Origin: JASEGV01 sp947085405 | Lineage (GTDB): Bacteria > Bacteroidota > Ignavibacteria > UBA10030 > BY39 | Length of the DNA: 32,427 nt | Direction of reading: 5' to 3' | NCBI GenBank assembly: GCA_947085405.1 | Contig: CAMTWO010000051.1 | Span: 1-32,427, forward strand | Shown here: piece after piece, positions 8,520 to 16,939 of the stretch | How the letters are laid out: each line of letters begins with the position of its first letter | Numbering within the stretch: position 1 is the first letter of the stretch | Made by a program: the position numbers and the translations under genes | The notes under the pieces: generated by a model | What the model was told of the DNA's origin: nothing | The model's database searches: none | Seen by the model: only the letters and a program-made list of their open reading frames with translations

Positions 8520-9956
8520 TTACTTCCTTTTCCAACTCACACCCTCTTTTTTATCTTCGACAGTTATTCCGATTTTACTCAAACCGTCTCTTATTTTATC
8601 CGAGAGTTGCCAGAGTTTTTGTGCACGAATTTCAGCACGCAGTTCAAGAATCAGGTTCACTAACTCGCTCTCTATCGAGTCTTTCGCTTCTGACTGGAAA
8701 GTTTCTGGAATTATTCCCAAAATAATTCCACCAAGCTCTTTGAATAACTGATGAGCTTTTTGCAGGTCGGCTGCTGTCATTTTTCCTTCAGCGAGATTGG
8801 CATTTATTTCACGGCTAAAATCAAATAGTACAGCAATTGCTTGTGGAGTGTTGAAGTCGTCGTCCATTGCTTCTAAAAATTTTCCTTTGAAACCATCGAA
8901 GTCAATGTTAGTTTCTTCCCCTTTTGCTTTAGGGAATTCCTCTTTGATATTTCGGACTGTGTTGTAAAGTTTTTCAAGTCCCTTCTCAGCTCCTTGCAGA
9001 GCTTCGTCGCTGAAATCGAGTGTGCTTCTGTAATGACTTTGCAAGATAAAAAAACGCACAACCAGAGGATTATATTTTTTGAAAGCATCTTTTAAATTAA
9101 TAACATTGCCGAGCGATTTTCCCATCTTCTGTCCATTCACAGTTACCATATTGTTGTGAATCCAATATCGCACGAAAGGTTTTCCGGTTGCTGCCTCGCT
9201 TTGAGCAATCTCGCATTCGTGATGAGGGAATTGGTTTTCCAAACCGCCGCCGTGGATATCAAACGGCTGCCCCAAATATTTTGTTGACATAGCCGAGCAT
9301 TCGAGATGCCAGCCCGGATAACCTTTGCCCCACGGACTTTCCCACTGCATAATGTGTCCGGGTTCAGCTTTTTTCCATAATGCAAAATCAGCAGGATGGT
9401 GTTTTTCAGGGCTCACATCAACCCGTGCACCGGCAATTAATTCTTCAACCGATCTGCCGGAAAGTTTTCCGTATTCCGGAAACTTTGAAACATCAAAATA
9501 TACCGAGCCATTCACTTCGTATGCAAATCCTTTTGACAGTAAATCTTTTACAATTTCGATCTGCTCAATTATATGTCCGCTTGCAGTTGGACTAATATCA
9601 GGTCGCTGAACTCCGAGTGCATCCATATCTTCAAAATAACTCTGCGTGTATTTCTGAACTATTTCCATCGGATGAACTTTGTCGATTCGCGACTGTTTCT
9701 GGATTTTATCTTCACCCTCGTCCGCATCATCAGTCAAATGACCCACATCCGTTATGTTCTGGACGTATAAAACTTTGTAGCCGATATATCGCAAGTAACG
9801 GACGATTACATCGAACGAAACATAACTTTTCGCGTGTCCAATATGCGAATGTCCGTAAACAGTCGGTCCGCAAACATAAATGCCGACTCTACCTTCATTT
9901 ATCGGTTTGAATTCTTCTTTATGACGAGAAAGTGTGTTGTGAATTTTTATTGGCAT
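8520..9956 (-). CDS. cysS: Cysteine--tRNA ligase
   Basis: Cytosolic class I aminoacyl-tRNA synthetase that charges tRNA-Cys. 478 residues, the normal length. Seen directly: Cys29 in IYVCGPTVYG, the HIGH-type motif HSHIGH at 36-41, further zinc ligands in WHLECSAMS and FPHHECE, and the KMSKS-type loop as KMGKS (277-281), where Gly replaces the first Ser. The C-terminal anticodon-binding helical region is present, with a short basic tail. It is the last gene of the minus-strand run lemA-htpX-queF-small membrane protein-cysS, with an 18-base gap to the gene before it. It converges on the receiver gene, with 89 bases between the two stops. Confidence 0.97.
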   Translation of the reverse strand: MPIKIHNTLSRHKEEFKPINEGRVGIYVCGPTVYGHSHIGHAKSYVSFDVIVRYLRYIGYKVLYVQNITDVGHLTDDADEGEDKIQKQSRIDKVHPMEIVQKYTQSYFEDMDALGVQRPDISPTASGHIIEQIEIVKDLLSKGFAYEVNGSVYFDVSKFPEYGKLSGRSVEELIAGARVDVSPEKHHPADFALWKKAEPGHIMQWESPWGKGYPGWHLECSAMSTKYLGQPFDIHGGGLENQFPHHECEIAQSEAATGKPFVRYWIHNNMVTVNGQKMGKSLGNVINLKDAFKKYNPLVVRFFILQSHYRSTLDFSDEALQGAEKGLEKLYNTVRNIKEEFPKAKGEETNIDFDGFKGKFLEAMDDDFNTPQAIAVLFDFSREINANLAEGKMTAADLQKAHQLFKELGGIILGIIPETFQSEAKDSIESELVNLILELRAEIRAQKLWQLSDKIRDGLSKIGITVEDKKEGVSWKRK

Positions 9957-9974
9957 AAATTTTTGTGATTAATT

Positions 9975-10277
9975 TTATTTATCGTCGAGCAATGCTTCGA
10001 AGATTATGAGTAAACGCTTATAAATCAGGTGACGAATGATAATGAAGAACGATTGTAAAAATCCGGCTAAAACCATTAAAATCATGAAGATTATGAGAGA
10101 CTGAACCAGATCAAATTCCTGATTCAAGATATTGCCCCATGGTTTAACAATAAATGATGATAAAATATAGCCGAAAATTATTAGCCCAACCCATGCACTA
10201 AGGTAGCTGGTTCTTGAATTGATTTGCTTAATTTTTTGTAATTCTTTAATTAAAGTAATTCTGTTTTCGGGTTTCAT
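9975..10277 (-). CDS. Small two-helix membrane protein of unknown function
   Basis: 100 residues: a charged N-terminal helix (MKPENRITLIKELQKIKQIN), then two membrane helices at about 26-45 and 58-80, and a basic/amphipathic tail ending in LLDDK. I do not recognise the family. It starts inside the queF stop (ATGA overlap), so translation is probably coupled to queF. A transport role for the deazaguanine pathway cannot be claimed: the protein is too short for a known QueT- or YhhQ-type transporter. Confidence 0.7.
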   Translation of the reverse strand: MKPENRITLIKELQKIKQINSRTSYLSAWVGLIIFGYILSSFIVKPWGNILNQEFDLVQSLIIFMILMVLAGFLQSFFIIIRHLIYKRLLIIFEALLDDK

Positions 10278-10705
10278 TTTTTCTCCTTTTTCTTTTTATT
10301 GTATTCGACACTAGTTACAGTATGTACGCCGCCACGGATTTTATAATCGGCAACCACTTGCATCCACTTTGGTTTGCACGATGCAACCAAATCTTCGAGC
10401 ATTCTATTGACTGCGTGTTCCTGATAAATGCCGACGTTGCGATACGACATTAAATAATATTTGAGTGAACGTAGCTCGATACAAAGTTTATCCGGGATGT
10501 AATTGATTTTGATTACTGCAAAATCGGGTAAACCGGAGAACGGACACACAGCCGTGAATTCATCCGTGTCGATGTTAATTGTTAAATCTCTCCCCGGATA
10601 TTCGTAAGGGAATGTATCAAGGACTTCCACATCAATCGTCTCAAGCGGTTGAGTATCGTAACGGCGGTCGAGAGGTTGAGGTTGTTCTGTTTGTTTGTTC
10701 TTCAT
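10274..10705 (-). CDS. queF: NADPH-dependent 7-cyano-7-deazaguanine reductase (preQ0 to preQ1)
   Basis: A 143-residue QueF of the short, unimodular (YkvM-type) class, which reduces the nitrile of preQ0 to the aminomethyl group of preQ1 for queuosine in tRNA. The active-site Cys54 lies in TAVCPFSGLPDFA with Asp61 as the proton donor. The QueF NADPH motif appears as ELRSLKYYLMSYRN, with Arg where Lys is more usual. EHAVNRMLEDL and a C-terminal RGGVHT segment fit the T-fold. The tail is unusually Lys-rich (KKKKEKK). No other queuosine gene is seen in the window. Confidence 0.95.
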   Translation of the reverse strand: MKNKQTEQPQPLDRRYDTQPLETIDVEVLDTFPYEYPGRDLTINIDTDEFTAVCPFSGLPDFAVIKINYIPDKLCIELRSLKYYLMSYRNVGIYQEHAVNRMLEDLVASCKPKWMQVVADYKIRGGVHTVTSVEYNKKKKEKK

Positions 10706-10718
10706 AAAAGTTAAGTAT

Positions 10719-11720
10719 TTATTTTTTTTGTGAATACGCCATTGCTTTTAAAAGTGTAATTCGTTTTGAAATGGGAGGATGTGTAGCGAGTAAATCTGCC
10801 AAAAATCCTTCCTTGAAATTTGCTTTCAGTCCTAACGGATCGACAATACAAAGATGAGCCGAACCGCGTTTGATAGATTGAGTTGGAGCAGCAGAGTTTT
10901 CAATTTTTTCCAACGCAGAAGCTAATGCTAATGGGTTTCGTGTAAATTCGCCGGCAGTTGCATCGGCGTAGTATTCACGCTGCCTCGATACAGCCATAGC
11001 TAATAAGCGACTTAAAATCGGTGCGAGGATAATCCCGATTATCCATACAATCATTAAAACCAAAGCAATCGGTCCGCCCGCGCCGCTTTTCGAGCTTTTC
11101 TTATTTCCCCGACTGATGCCGCCGAACCTCAAACCTCTGACTGCAAAATCGGATAACAAAGCAATAGCACCGATTAATGCCGCAATAATAGTCATCAACC
11201 GAATATCCAAATTCCGGATATGCGCCATCTCGTGTGCAATAACGCCTTGCAGTTCTTCACGATTTAATGTGTCGAGTAATCCTTGCGTAACGGCGATGTA
11301 TGAATTGTCCGGATTTTTTCCTGTTGCAAACGCATTCGGGTCGGCGTCCGGAATTACAAATAATTTTGGCTGCGGCAATCCCGAAGCAATCTTCATTTCA
11401 TCTACAACATTTCGTAGAGTTTGAAATTTAGGATCGTTTTCAGGAACGGGATACGCACCCGCAGAAGTTAATACGGCTTTGGCTCCACTCTGAAATCCAT
11501 ACAACGAAAAGATGAAGCCAAACATAAAAGCTGCAATTGTTGCTAATGGTAATCCGTAGCTATCGGAAAATATTCCAAGCGGATCATTCCCAAAGTAAAA
11601 CAGGTCGAAACCATATCCTAAAAAAACAAAGAATAAAATAAATATCAGCATAATAAAAACAGTGCGTCGTTTATTACGTGCCTGCTGTTCGTAAATATTT
11701 GGAAATAAATTTGTAGCCAT
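10719..11720 (-). CDS. htpX: HtpX-type M48 membrane zinc metalloprotease
   Basis: 333 residues. Membrane helices lie at about 21-40, 58-76, 175-192 and 218-238. The zinc site is HEMAH (His163, Glu164, His167), with the third ligand Glu249 in SRQREYYADA. FATGKNPDNSYIAVTQGLL and a late THPPISKRI are typical of the M48B family, which degrades damaged membrane proteins in stress. It follows lemA by 3 bases; this pairing is common in bacteria and suggests a shared envelope-stress or surface-protein role. No Cpx- or sigma-like control site is visible. Confidence 0.95.
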   Translation of the reverse strand: MATNLFPNIYEQQARNKRRTVFIMLIFILFFVFLGYGFDLFYFGNDPLGIFSDSYGLPLATIAAFMFGFIFSLYGFQSGAKAVLTSAGAYPVPENDPKFQTLRNVVDEMKIASGLPQPKLFVIPDADPNAFATGKNPDNSYIAVTQGLLDTLNREELQGVIAHEMAHIRNLDIRLMTIIAALIGAIALLSDFAVRGLRFGGISRGNKKSSKSGAGGPIALVLMIVWIIGIILAPILSRLLAMAVSRQREYYADATAGEFTRNPLALASALEKIENSAAPTQSIKRGSAHLCIVDPLGLKANFKEGFLADLLATHPPISKRITLLKAMAYSQKK

Positions 11721-11723
11721 CGT

Positions 11724-12287
11724 TTACTTCTTTAAAGACAAATCGACTTGAGGCACTGCGCGTTCTGTTTCTGAAGTAACTTCAAACAATTCAGCTTTTT
11801 TAAAATTGAATATATTAGCAATTATATTAGTCGGAAAAACTTCCCGCGCGATATTAAATTTCATCGCAATATCGTTGTAGAACTGGCGGGCAAAACTAAC
11901 TTTGTTTTCTGTGCTTGTTAATTCTTCCTGAAGCTGCATTACGTTCTCGTTCGCTTTCAGGTTCGGGTAGTTTTCGAACAGAGCAAAAAGTCGTGTTAAA
12001 ACACCGGACAGCTCGCCTTCTTTGACTGCTGCATCCTTAACACCTTTAGCATTCACAGCGGCATTGCGGGCTTCGATAACTTTTGTGAGTGTTTCTTTCT
12101 CATACTCCATATAGCCCTTAACTGTGTTTACTAAATTTGGAATCAAATCGTGGCGGCGTTTTAGCTGCACGTCGATTTGTTTCCAGCCGTTCTCAACTTG
12201 ATTTCGAAGAGTAACCAGCAAGTTGTATTTTGCAATCACCCAGCCGGCAACCACAACGACGAAAATGACTAAAATTAAAAATTCCAT
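11724..12287 (-). CDS. lemA: LemA family membrane protein
   Basis: 187 residues with one N-terminal membrane helix (2-19) and a long alpha-helical body facing out of the cytoplasm. Family signatures seen are LRNQVENGWKQIDVQLKRRH, DLIPNLVNTVKGY and SFARQFYNDIAMKFN. The start has a good AAAGGAG ribosome site 7 bases before ATG 12287. It is the first gene of the minus-strand group and is transcribed away from the crp-type gene. Molecular function of the family is not settled. Confidence 0.95.
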   Translation of the reverse strand: MEFLILVIFVVVVAGWVIAKYNLLVTLRNQVENGWKQIDVQLKRRHDLIPNLVNTVKGYMEYEKETLTKVIEARNAAVNAKGVKDAAVKEGELSGVLTRLFALFENYPNLKANENVMQLQEELTSTENKVSFARQFYNDIAMKFNIAREVFPTNIIANIFNFKKAELFEVTSETERAVPQVDLSLKK

Positions 12288-12352
12288 TATTCAACTCCTT
12301 TGTAATTAAAATTTGTATGAAATTACTCAATAATTTAAATAATTGCAATTGC

Positions 12353-12381
12353 TTGACTTTAATTAATTACTCTACTATATT
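12353..12381 (+). promoter_or_regulatory. Putative sigma70-like promoter for the Crp/Fnr gene
   Basis: TTGACT at 12353-12358 and TATATT at 12376-12381 are 17 bases apart, close to the housekeeping consensus. It points toward the regulator gene at 12593 and would place the palindrome cluster at 12416-12575 in the 5' untranslated leader. FCB bacteria often use other promoter forms, so this is only a candidate. Confidence 0.5.
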
Positions 12382-12415
12382 ATTTGTGGATTTTAGGTTT
12401 TGTGTTAAATTTTAA

Positions 12416-12575
12416 TCCGCCAAAGGCGGACGAGGGTTAACCCGCCTGCCGGTCGGGCAGGTTCCCCGCCTCTTGAGGCGCATAAAATAAAATTTGTTAA
12501 CAGATACCTCGCTGCCCCGCCTGCCAAAGTCCGTCCGTTATCTAACGGACGGACGGCGGGCAGGTTACGGCGAGG
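12416..12575. repeat. Cluster of GC-rich palindromes (REP-like element) in the lemA/crp intergenic region
   Basis: This occupies the middle of the 305-base gene-free stretch 12288-12592, which is otherwise AT-rich. Perfect or near-perfect stems: TCCGCC/GGCGGA (12416-12430, 3-base loop); GGGTTAACCC (12434-12443); CCTGCC/GGCAGG (12445-12461); CGCCTC/GAGGCG (12467-12480); and a long nested hairpin from 12507 to 12575, whose core is GTCCGTCCGTTA/TAACGGACGGAC (12 bp, 2-base loop), flanked by CCTGCC/GGCAGG and CCTCGC/GCGAGG. The CCTGCC/GGCAGG unit recurs in both halves. No T-run follows, so it is not a simple terminator. It resembles mobile intergenic palindromes. Confidence 0.8.
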
Positions 12576-12592
12576 AGATTCATCAATTAAAA

Positions 12593-13318
12593 ATGATTTC
12601 AACAACTAATATCAATCAAAAACAGGAAGCGAGTACATTCCAAGCTATGCATTTTTTACGAAACGTTCCTATATTTTCTGATATTGAAGAAAATGAAATT
12701 TTGCAGATCGCTCGTGTTGGGGTCCGGAAAAAGTACAAACGTGGCAGCATGATACTGCTCGAAGATGAAATCGGAGCTGCACTTTTTGTAATCATTTCCG
12801 GAAAAGTGAAAGTAATACGAAGCGACGAGGATGGCAGAGAAGTTATTTTATCAATTTTAGGTGAGAATGATTTTTTTGGCGAGATGGCTATTCTCGATGG
12901 ATTATCCCGATCGGCGAGTGTGGTTGCAATAACAAAAGCGGAGTTGTTTATGATACATCGCCGCGATTTCTTGAACCTTCTCAACGAGTATCCTGCCGTT
13001 GCAATATCGTTACTGAAAGAATTAACAATGCGATTGCGAAAAGCCGATACACAAATTAAAAGTCTTTCGCTCAAAGATGCAGCGGGCCGTGTCGCAAACG
13101 TTATCTTGCAACTCGCCGACGATATCGGCAAAATACGAAAAGGCCGCGTTGAGATCGATCAACTTCCTCTGCAAATGGATTTAGCAAATATGGCGGGGAC
13201 ATCTCGCGAAACTATTTCGCGGATGGTGCATGTGTTTATTCGCAAAGGTCATATCGAGTTACAGGGTAACAAACTTATAATTAACGATTACGAAAAATTT
13301 AAGAGTCTATACTTGTAA
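12593..13318 (+). CDS. Crp/Fnr family transcriptional regulator
   Basis: 241 residues from ATG 12593. The frame stays open upstream to a TTG at 12494, but those codons fall in the palindrome cluster and look non-coding. A cyclic-nucleotide-binding domain covers about 20-130, with FFGEMAILDGLSRSASV as the phosphate-binding cassette. A Crp-type helix-turn-helix follows at about 165-235, with MDLANMAGTSRETISRM as the DNA-reading part. There is no N-terminal cysteine cluster, so an Fnr-type iron-sulfur sensor is unlikely. The ligand is unknown. A GAGGAG sequence at 12572-12577 is the nearest ribosome site but is about 15 bases from the ATG, and part of it lies in the right arm of the large hairpin, so translation might be structure-sensitive. 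Confidence 0.92.
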   Translation: MISTTNINQKQEASTFQAMHFLRNVPIFSDIEENEILQIARVGVRKKYKRGSMILLEDEIGAALFVIISGKVKVIRSDEDGREVILSILGENDFFGEMAILDGLSRSASVVAITKAELFMIHRRDFLNLLNEYPAVAISLLKELTMRLRKADTQIKSLSLKDAAGRVANVILQLADDIGKIRKGRVEIDQLPLQMDLANMAGTSRETISRMVHVFIRKGHIELQGNKLIINDYEKFKSLYL

Positions 13319-13344
13319 AAATATTTTTGGATAATAGGGGGAAA

Positions 13345-14190
13345 ATGGATAATACGTATATAACTCAAGCGAGCAGCGATTTACATTTGCACACATCACA
13401 TTCCGACGGTAAGTTTACAACTCAGCAATTGCTGCAAAAAGTAAATAAAGTCGGTTTGAAATGTATTAGTATAGTTGACCATGACACAATAAACGGTATC
13501 GATGAAGCTGTAAGTTCGGGCAAAAAAATGGATATTGAGGTAATCCCGGGTGTCGAGTTAAGTACAACACTCGGTGATATGGATGTTCATATTATAGGTT
13601 ACTTTATAGATTATAAAAATGAAATTTTGCTTGAACACCTGATTATGTTCAGAGAAGAAAGATTGAAACGGGCAAAACGTATCGTTGATAAATTGCACAA
13701 ACTGAAAGTTCCATTAGATTATGAATCAGTTTTAGCGCAGGCACAAAATGGTGCGTTAGGACGCCCGCATATTGCAAATGCGATGGTCGAGAATGGTTTG
13801 GTTAGCAGTTATCAAGAGGCATTCAATCAGTATATCAGGAACGGCGGTCCTGCTTATGAAGCTAAATATAGTTTTTCGCCGAAGCAAGCAATTTCGCTTA
13901 TCAACAAATGCGGCGGCGTGTCATTTATAGCACATCCCGGTTGTTATTTGAATGAGGATGCTATCTCTGAACTGATCAAAATGGAAATTGATGGCATCGA
14001 GACAGTTCATCCGGGTCATCATCCTCAAACTACCGAATCTCTAAAAAAGATTGCTAACACATATTTTCTATTAGAGAGCGGCGGGTCCGATTTCCACGGC
14101 GGCTTACGCGACGATGAAGATGCTTTGGGGAAATACACAATACCTTACAAATTTGTAAGTGCAATGAAGCGAAGATTATTTTTATATTAG
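13345..14190 (+). CDS. PHP-domain phosphoesterase (RNase AM / nucleoside 3',5'-bisphosphate phosphatase type)
   Basis: 281 residues from ATG 13345, just after an AGGGGG ribosome site; a TTG 18 bases upstream is in frame but less likely. PHP metal motifs are visible in order: DLHLHTSHSDG, SIVDHDTINGI, VIPGVELSTT, GRPHIANAMVENG, FIAHPG and GGSDFHGG. The small inserted helical domain between GRPHIA and the later motifs fits the YciV/TrpH group, whose members hydrolyse 3',5'-nucleoside bisphosphates or trim RNA 5' ends. Which substrate this one uses cannot be told from the sequence. It lies 26 bases after the Crp-type gene and before ribH, so the three may form one transcript. Confidence 0.9.
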   Translation: MDNTYITQASSDLHLHTSHSDGKFTTQQLLQKVNKVGLKCISIVDHDTINGIDEAVSSGKKMDIEVIPGVELSTTLGDMDVHIIGYFIDYKNEILLEHLIMFREERLKRAKRIVDKLHKLKVPLDYESVLAQAQNGALGRPHIANAMVENGLVSSYQEAFNQYIRNGGPAYEAKYSFSPKQAISLINKCGGVSFIAHPGCYLNEDAISELIKMEIDGIETVHPGHHPQTTESLKKIANTYFLLESGGSDFHGGLRDDEDALGKYTIPYKFVSAMKRRLFLY

Positions 14191-14214
14191 AAAAAAATTA
14201 AAGGTAATGAAACA

Positions 14215-14691
14215 ATGCAAATATTAAGTGGTAATTTAACAGCAAAAGGACTCAAGGTTGCCTTGGTAGTCAGTAGATTTAACGATTTTATTACAAAAAG
14301 ATTATTAGACGGCGCCATAGATTGTTTAGAACGTCATGAAGCTGATAACGAAAACATATCGGTTATTTACTGTCCCGGCGCTTTTGAAATTCCGCAAACA
14401 ACCCAACAGATTATAAACTCGGGTAAGTACGATGCAGTAGTTTGCCTTGGTTGCGTAATCCGTGGTGAAACACCCCACTTCGATTACATAGCCGCCGAAG
14501 TTACGAAAGGGGTGGCGAACATCGGATTAAAATCTGAGATTCCTGTTACATTAGGAGTGCTTACCGCTGATAATTTAGAACAAGCAATCGAACGGGCTGG
14601 TACAAAAAGCGGAAATAAAGGTTGGGATGCTGCTTTAAGTGCAATTGAACTTGCCAATTTATTTAAATCGTTCAATAAAAAAAGAAAATAA
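14215..14691 (+). CDS. ribH: 6,7-dimethyl-8-ribityllumazine synthase
   Basis: The next-to-last step of riboflavin synthesis, condensing the ribityl-aminouracil with dihydroxybutanone phosphate. 158 residues, normal size. Signatures: VVSRFNDFITKRLLDGA (substrate-binding Phe-Asn), CPGAFEIP, and LGCVIRGETPHFDYIAAEV with catalytic His88. LGVLTADNLEQAIERAG is the usual C-terminal motif. No other rib genes lie in the window. An AAAGGTAATG segment precedes the start. Confidence 0.97.
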   Translation: MQILSGNLTAKGLKVALVVSRFNDFITKRLLDGAIDCLERHEADNENISVIYCPGAFEIPQTTQQIINSGKYDAVVCLGCVIRGETPHFDYIAAEVTKGVANIGLKSEIPVTLGVLTADNLEQAIERAGTKSGNKGWDAALSAIELANLFKSFNKKRK

Positions 14692-14709
14692 TTTACAGGC
14701 ATCAAAGAA

Positions 14710-16932
14710 GTGCAACTTTTCTTTCTCTTATTTTTAACTTTGAGTTTTACAATTTCCGGCTTCGGGGGTATCGGCGATTGGAAAACCTATACATCCCATA
14801 AACAAATCCGTTCGATATTCAAACAAAACAATTTGATTTGGGCTGCAACGAGCGGAGGCGCATTCACTCACAATTTTACCGACAGCAGCTATAAAATATT
14901 TACTACTCTCGACGGATTAAAAAACACGGATATCACTTCAATCATCGCCGACAAATCTGGTTCGATATGGATTGGATCTTCGAACGGTTATATCCATAAT
15001 TTCAATCCTCAAAAATCAAAGTGGGTTTATTACAACGACATTTACTTCACAAATGCCACTGAAAAGAGAATTAATAATTTTTCGATTTACGGCGACTCTT
15101 TATTCATTTGTACACCGATTGGAGTTCATGTTTTATCAATTCCAAAGAGTGAGTTCGGCGATTCATACACAAAATTCAGCTTGGATAACCAAATCACCGG
15201 CAAAGTTAATGCTGTCCTGATACACAACGATACTATTTGGGTTGCCACAAATGATGGTGTGGCATCGGCTTGGCGGCGTCATTCGAATTTAGCCGCACCA
15301 CAATCGTGGTCGGTTTACAAAACTCCGCAAGGACTGCCTGCAAATCGAACCACTACATTGTTATTGCACGGCGGGAAAATTTTTGCAGCAACCTCGAACG
15401 GATTAAGCTACCGCGAAAATAATATATGGCGAACAGTAAACAATACAACAGGCAAAAATATTATAGCAGCTTTTTCCTCAGTTGACGGTTTATATTTTAT
15501 CACACAAAACGAATTATATAAATTCAGTAACGACGAAGTTACTCTAATCGAAAACCAATTCCCGTCGCCACTCACTTCTTTAATCGTCAACGACACACAA
15601 ATTTTTGTAGGAACTACAAATAACGGGGTTCAACTTTTACAAAACAACTCACAAAAAAATATTACTCCTCCCGGACCCCCTACAAATAATTTAATTGGAT
15701 TAGCAGTTGATGATCAAAACGATGTTTGGGCTGGAACGGGTTCAGGAAACGGACAAGGGTTCGTCCGATTCGATGGTAAAATTTGGCAGCATTATCATAA
15801 CAGCATATATCCCGAATTACTAAGCCCCAATTACTACCGTGTCGATATCGGTTATAAAAACAGCAAATGGATAAGCGGCTGGGGACAAGGCGTTGCGTTA
15901 TTAGGAAGCGATAATCAAATAATAAAAGTATTCAACACGACTAACGGTTTACCACCGTCAATTTCTCCTACGTATGTTGTTACAGCAGGAGTCGCAACGG
16001 ATCCGGACGGAAATGCCTGGATTAATATTCGAACCGGCAGAGGCGACACTCTGCTTGCTGTATATCGGAAAGATTCAACATTTTCGTATATAAAAACACC
16101 CTCTTCTTTGTCATCATTTATATCTACCGGAATTACAATCGACCAGAATCGAACGAAATGGTTGTTTACTGGAAGTAACGGAGGCGGGTTGTTTTTTTAC
16201 TGCGACTCGGGCGTAGTTCGTGGCACTCTTCCCAACGAGAACTGGGGTAAAATTACAAAAGCAAATGGTTTATCGAGCGAAAATATTTCGGTGGTTACCG
16301 TAGATAACGACGGCGAAATTTGGGCTGGCACTACTGATGCTGGAATAAATATTATTTACGATGCACGAAATCCTCTTAATCGAATTGCTCCTTACAATCC
16401 ACTTCGAGGTCAAAAAATAAACGACATACTCGTCGACCCAACTAACCAAAAATGGGTTGCAACTCCTCAAGGAGTTTTCGTCCTGAATCAAGACGGAACT
16501 TCAATTACTGCTCAATACACATTCGAATCGACCAACGGTAAACTGCTTGATAACAATGTGCAATCACTCGCGATGAACAGAAAAAACGGAACCGTTTACT
16601 TCGGAACTGAAAAAGGTATTTCGGCATTGCAGACTGCAGCGGCTACACCGGTTCAAACAATGGAACAGATTATTATTTCACCCAATCCCTTTGAAATTCC
16701 CTCATCATCTATGGTTACCTTCGATGGGTTAGTTGCAAATTCTTCTATAAAAATTCTAACAATCGACGGAACACTTTTAAGAGAATTAACAACACCGGGG
16801 GGCAAGGTTGGTATTTGGGATGGAAGAGATTCGAACGGCGAACTTGTTTCGACAGGAATATACATAGTGGTTGCATATAACGACGATGGTTCAGAAGTAG
16901 GACTTGGAAAAATTGTCGTAGTGAAAAAATAG
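14710..16932 (+). CDS. PorZ-like two-propeller secreted protein with a T9SS-style C-terminal domain
   Basis: 740 residues from a GTG start; the signal peptide (MQLFFLLFLTLSFTISGFGG) begins right at that codon, which supports it. Most of the protein (about 20-640) consists of Reg_prop beta-propeller blades with repeats such as IWIGSSNGYIHNF, IWVATNDGVASAW, DVWAGTGSG and EIWAGTTDAGINI. The N-terminal part (WKTYTSHKQIRSIFKQNNLI, and later NNFSIYGDSLFICTPIGVHV) reads like PorZ, a surface component of the type IX secretion system. Residues 657-740 form an Ig-like/FlgD-like end: SPNPFEI, WDGRDSNGELVSTGIY and GLGKIVVVKK, the pattern of a T9SS sorting domain. PorZ has the same size and plan. It has no kinase part. 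Calling it a secretion component rather than a cargo is inference. Confidence 0.75.
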   Translation: MQLFFLLFLTLSFTISGFGGIGDWKTYTSHKQIRSIFKQNNLIWAATSGGAFTHNFTDSSYKIFTTLDGLKNTDITSIIADKSGSIWIGSSNGYIHNFNPQKSKWVYYNDIYFTNATEKRINNFSIYGDSLFICTPIGVHVLSIPKSEFGDSYTKFSLDNQITGKVNAVLIHNDTIWVATNDGVASAWRRHSNLAAPQSWSVYKTPQGLPANRTTTLLLHGGKIFAATSNGLSYRENNIWRTVNNTTGKNIIAAFSSVDGLYFITQNELYKFSNDEVTLIENQFPSPLTSLIVNDTQIFVGTTNNGVQLLQNNSQKNITPPGPPTNNLIGLAVDDQNDVWAGTGSGNGQGFVRFDGKIWQHYHNSIYPELLSPNYYRVDIGYKNSKWISGWGQGVALLGSDNQIIKVFNTTNGLPPSISPTYVVTAGVATDPDGNAWINIRTGRGDTLLAVYRKDSTFSYIKTPSSLSSFISTGITIDQNRTKWLFTGSNGGGLFFYCDSGVVRGTLPNENWGKITKANGLSSENISVVTVDNDGEIWAGTTDAGINIIYDARNPLNRIAPYNPLRGQKINDILVDPTNQKWVATPQGVFVLNQDGTSITAQYTFESTNGKLLDNNVQSLAMNRKNGTVYFGTEKGISALQTAAATPVQTMEQIIISPNPFEIPSSSMVTFDGLVANSSIKILTIDGTLLRELTTPGGKVGIWDGRDSNGELVSTGIYIVVAYNDDGSEVGLGKIVVVKK

Positions 16933-16939
16933 TTTCACA

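Noticed and set aside
12416..12575. Possible CRISPR array in the palindrome cluster
   Set aside because: There is no regular repeat-spacer spacing, only inverted repeats of different lengths.
12494..12592. N-terminal extension of the Crp/Fnr gene from a TTG at 12494
   Set aside because: The codons lie in the hairpin cluster, and family proteins begin close to the ATG at 12593.
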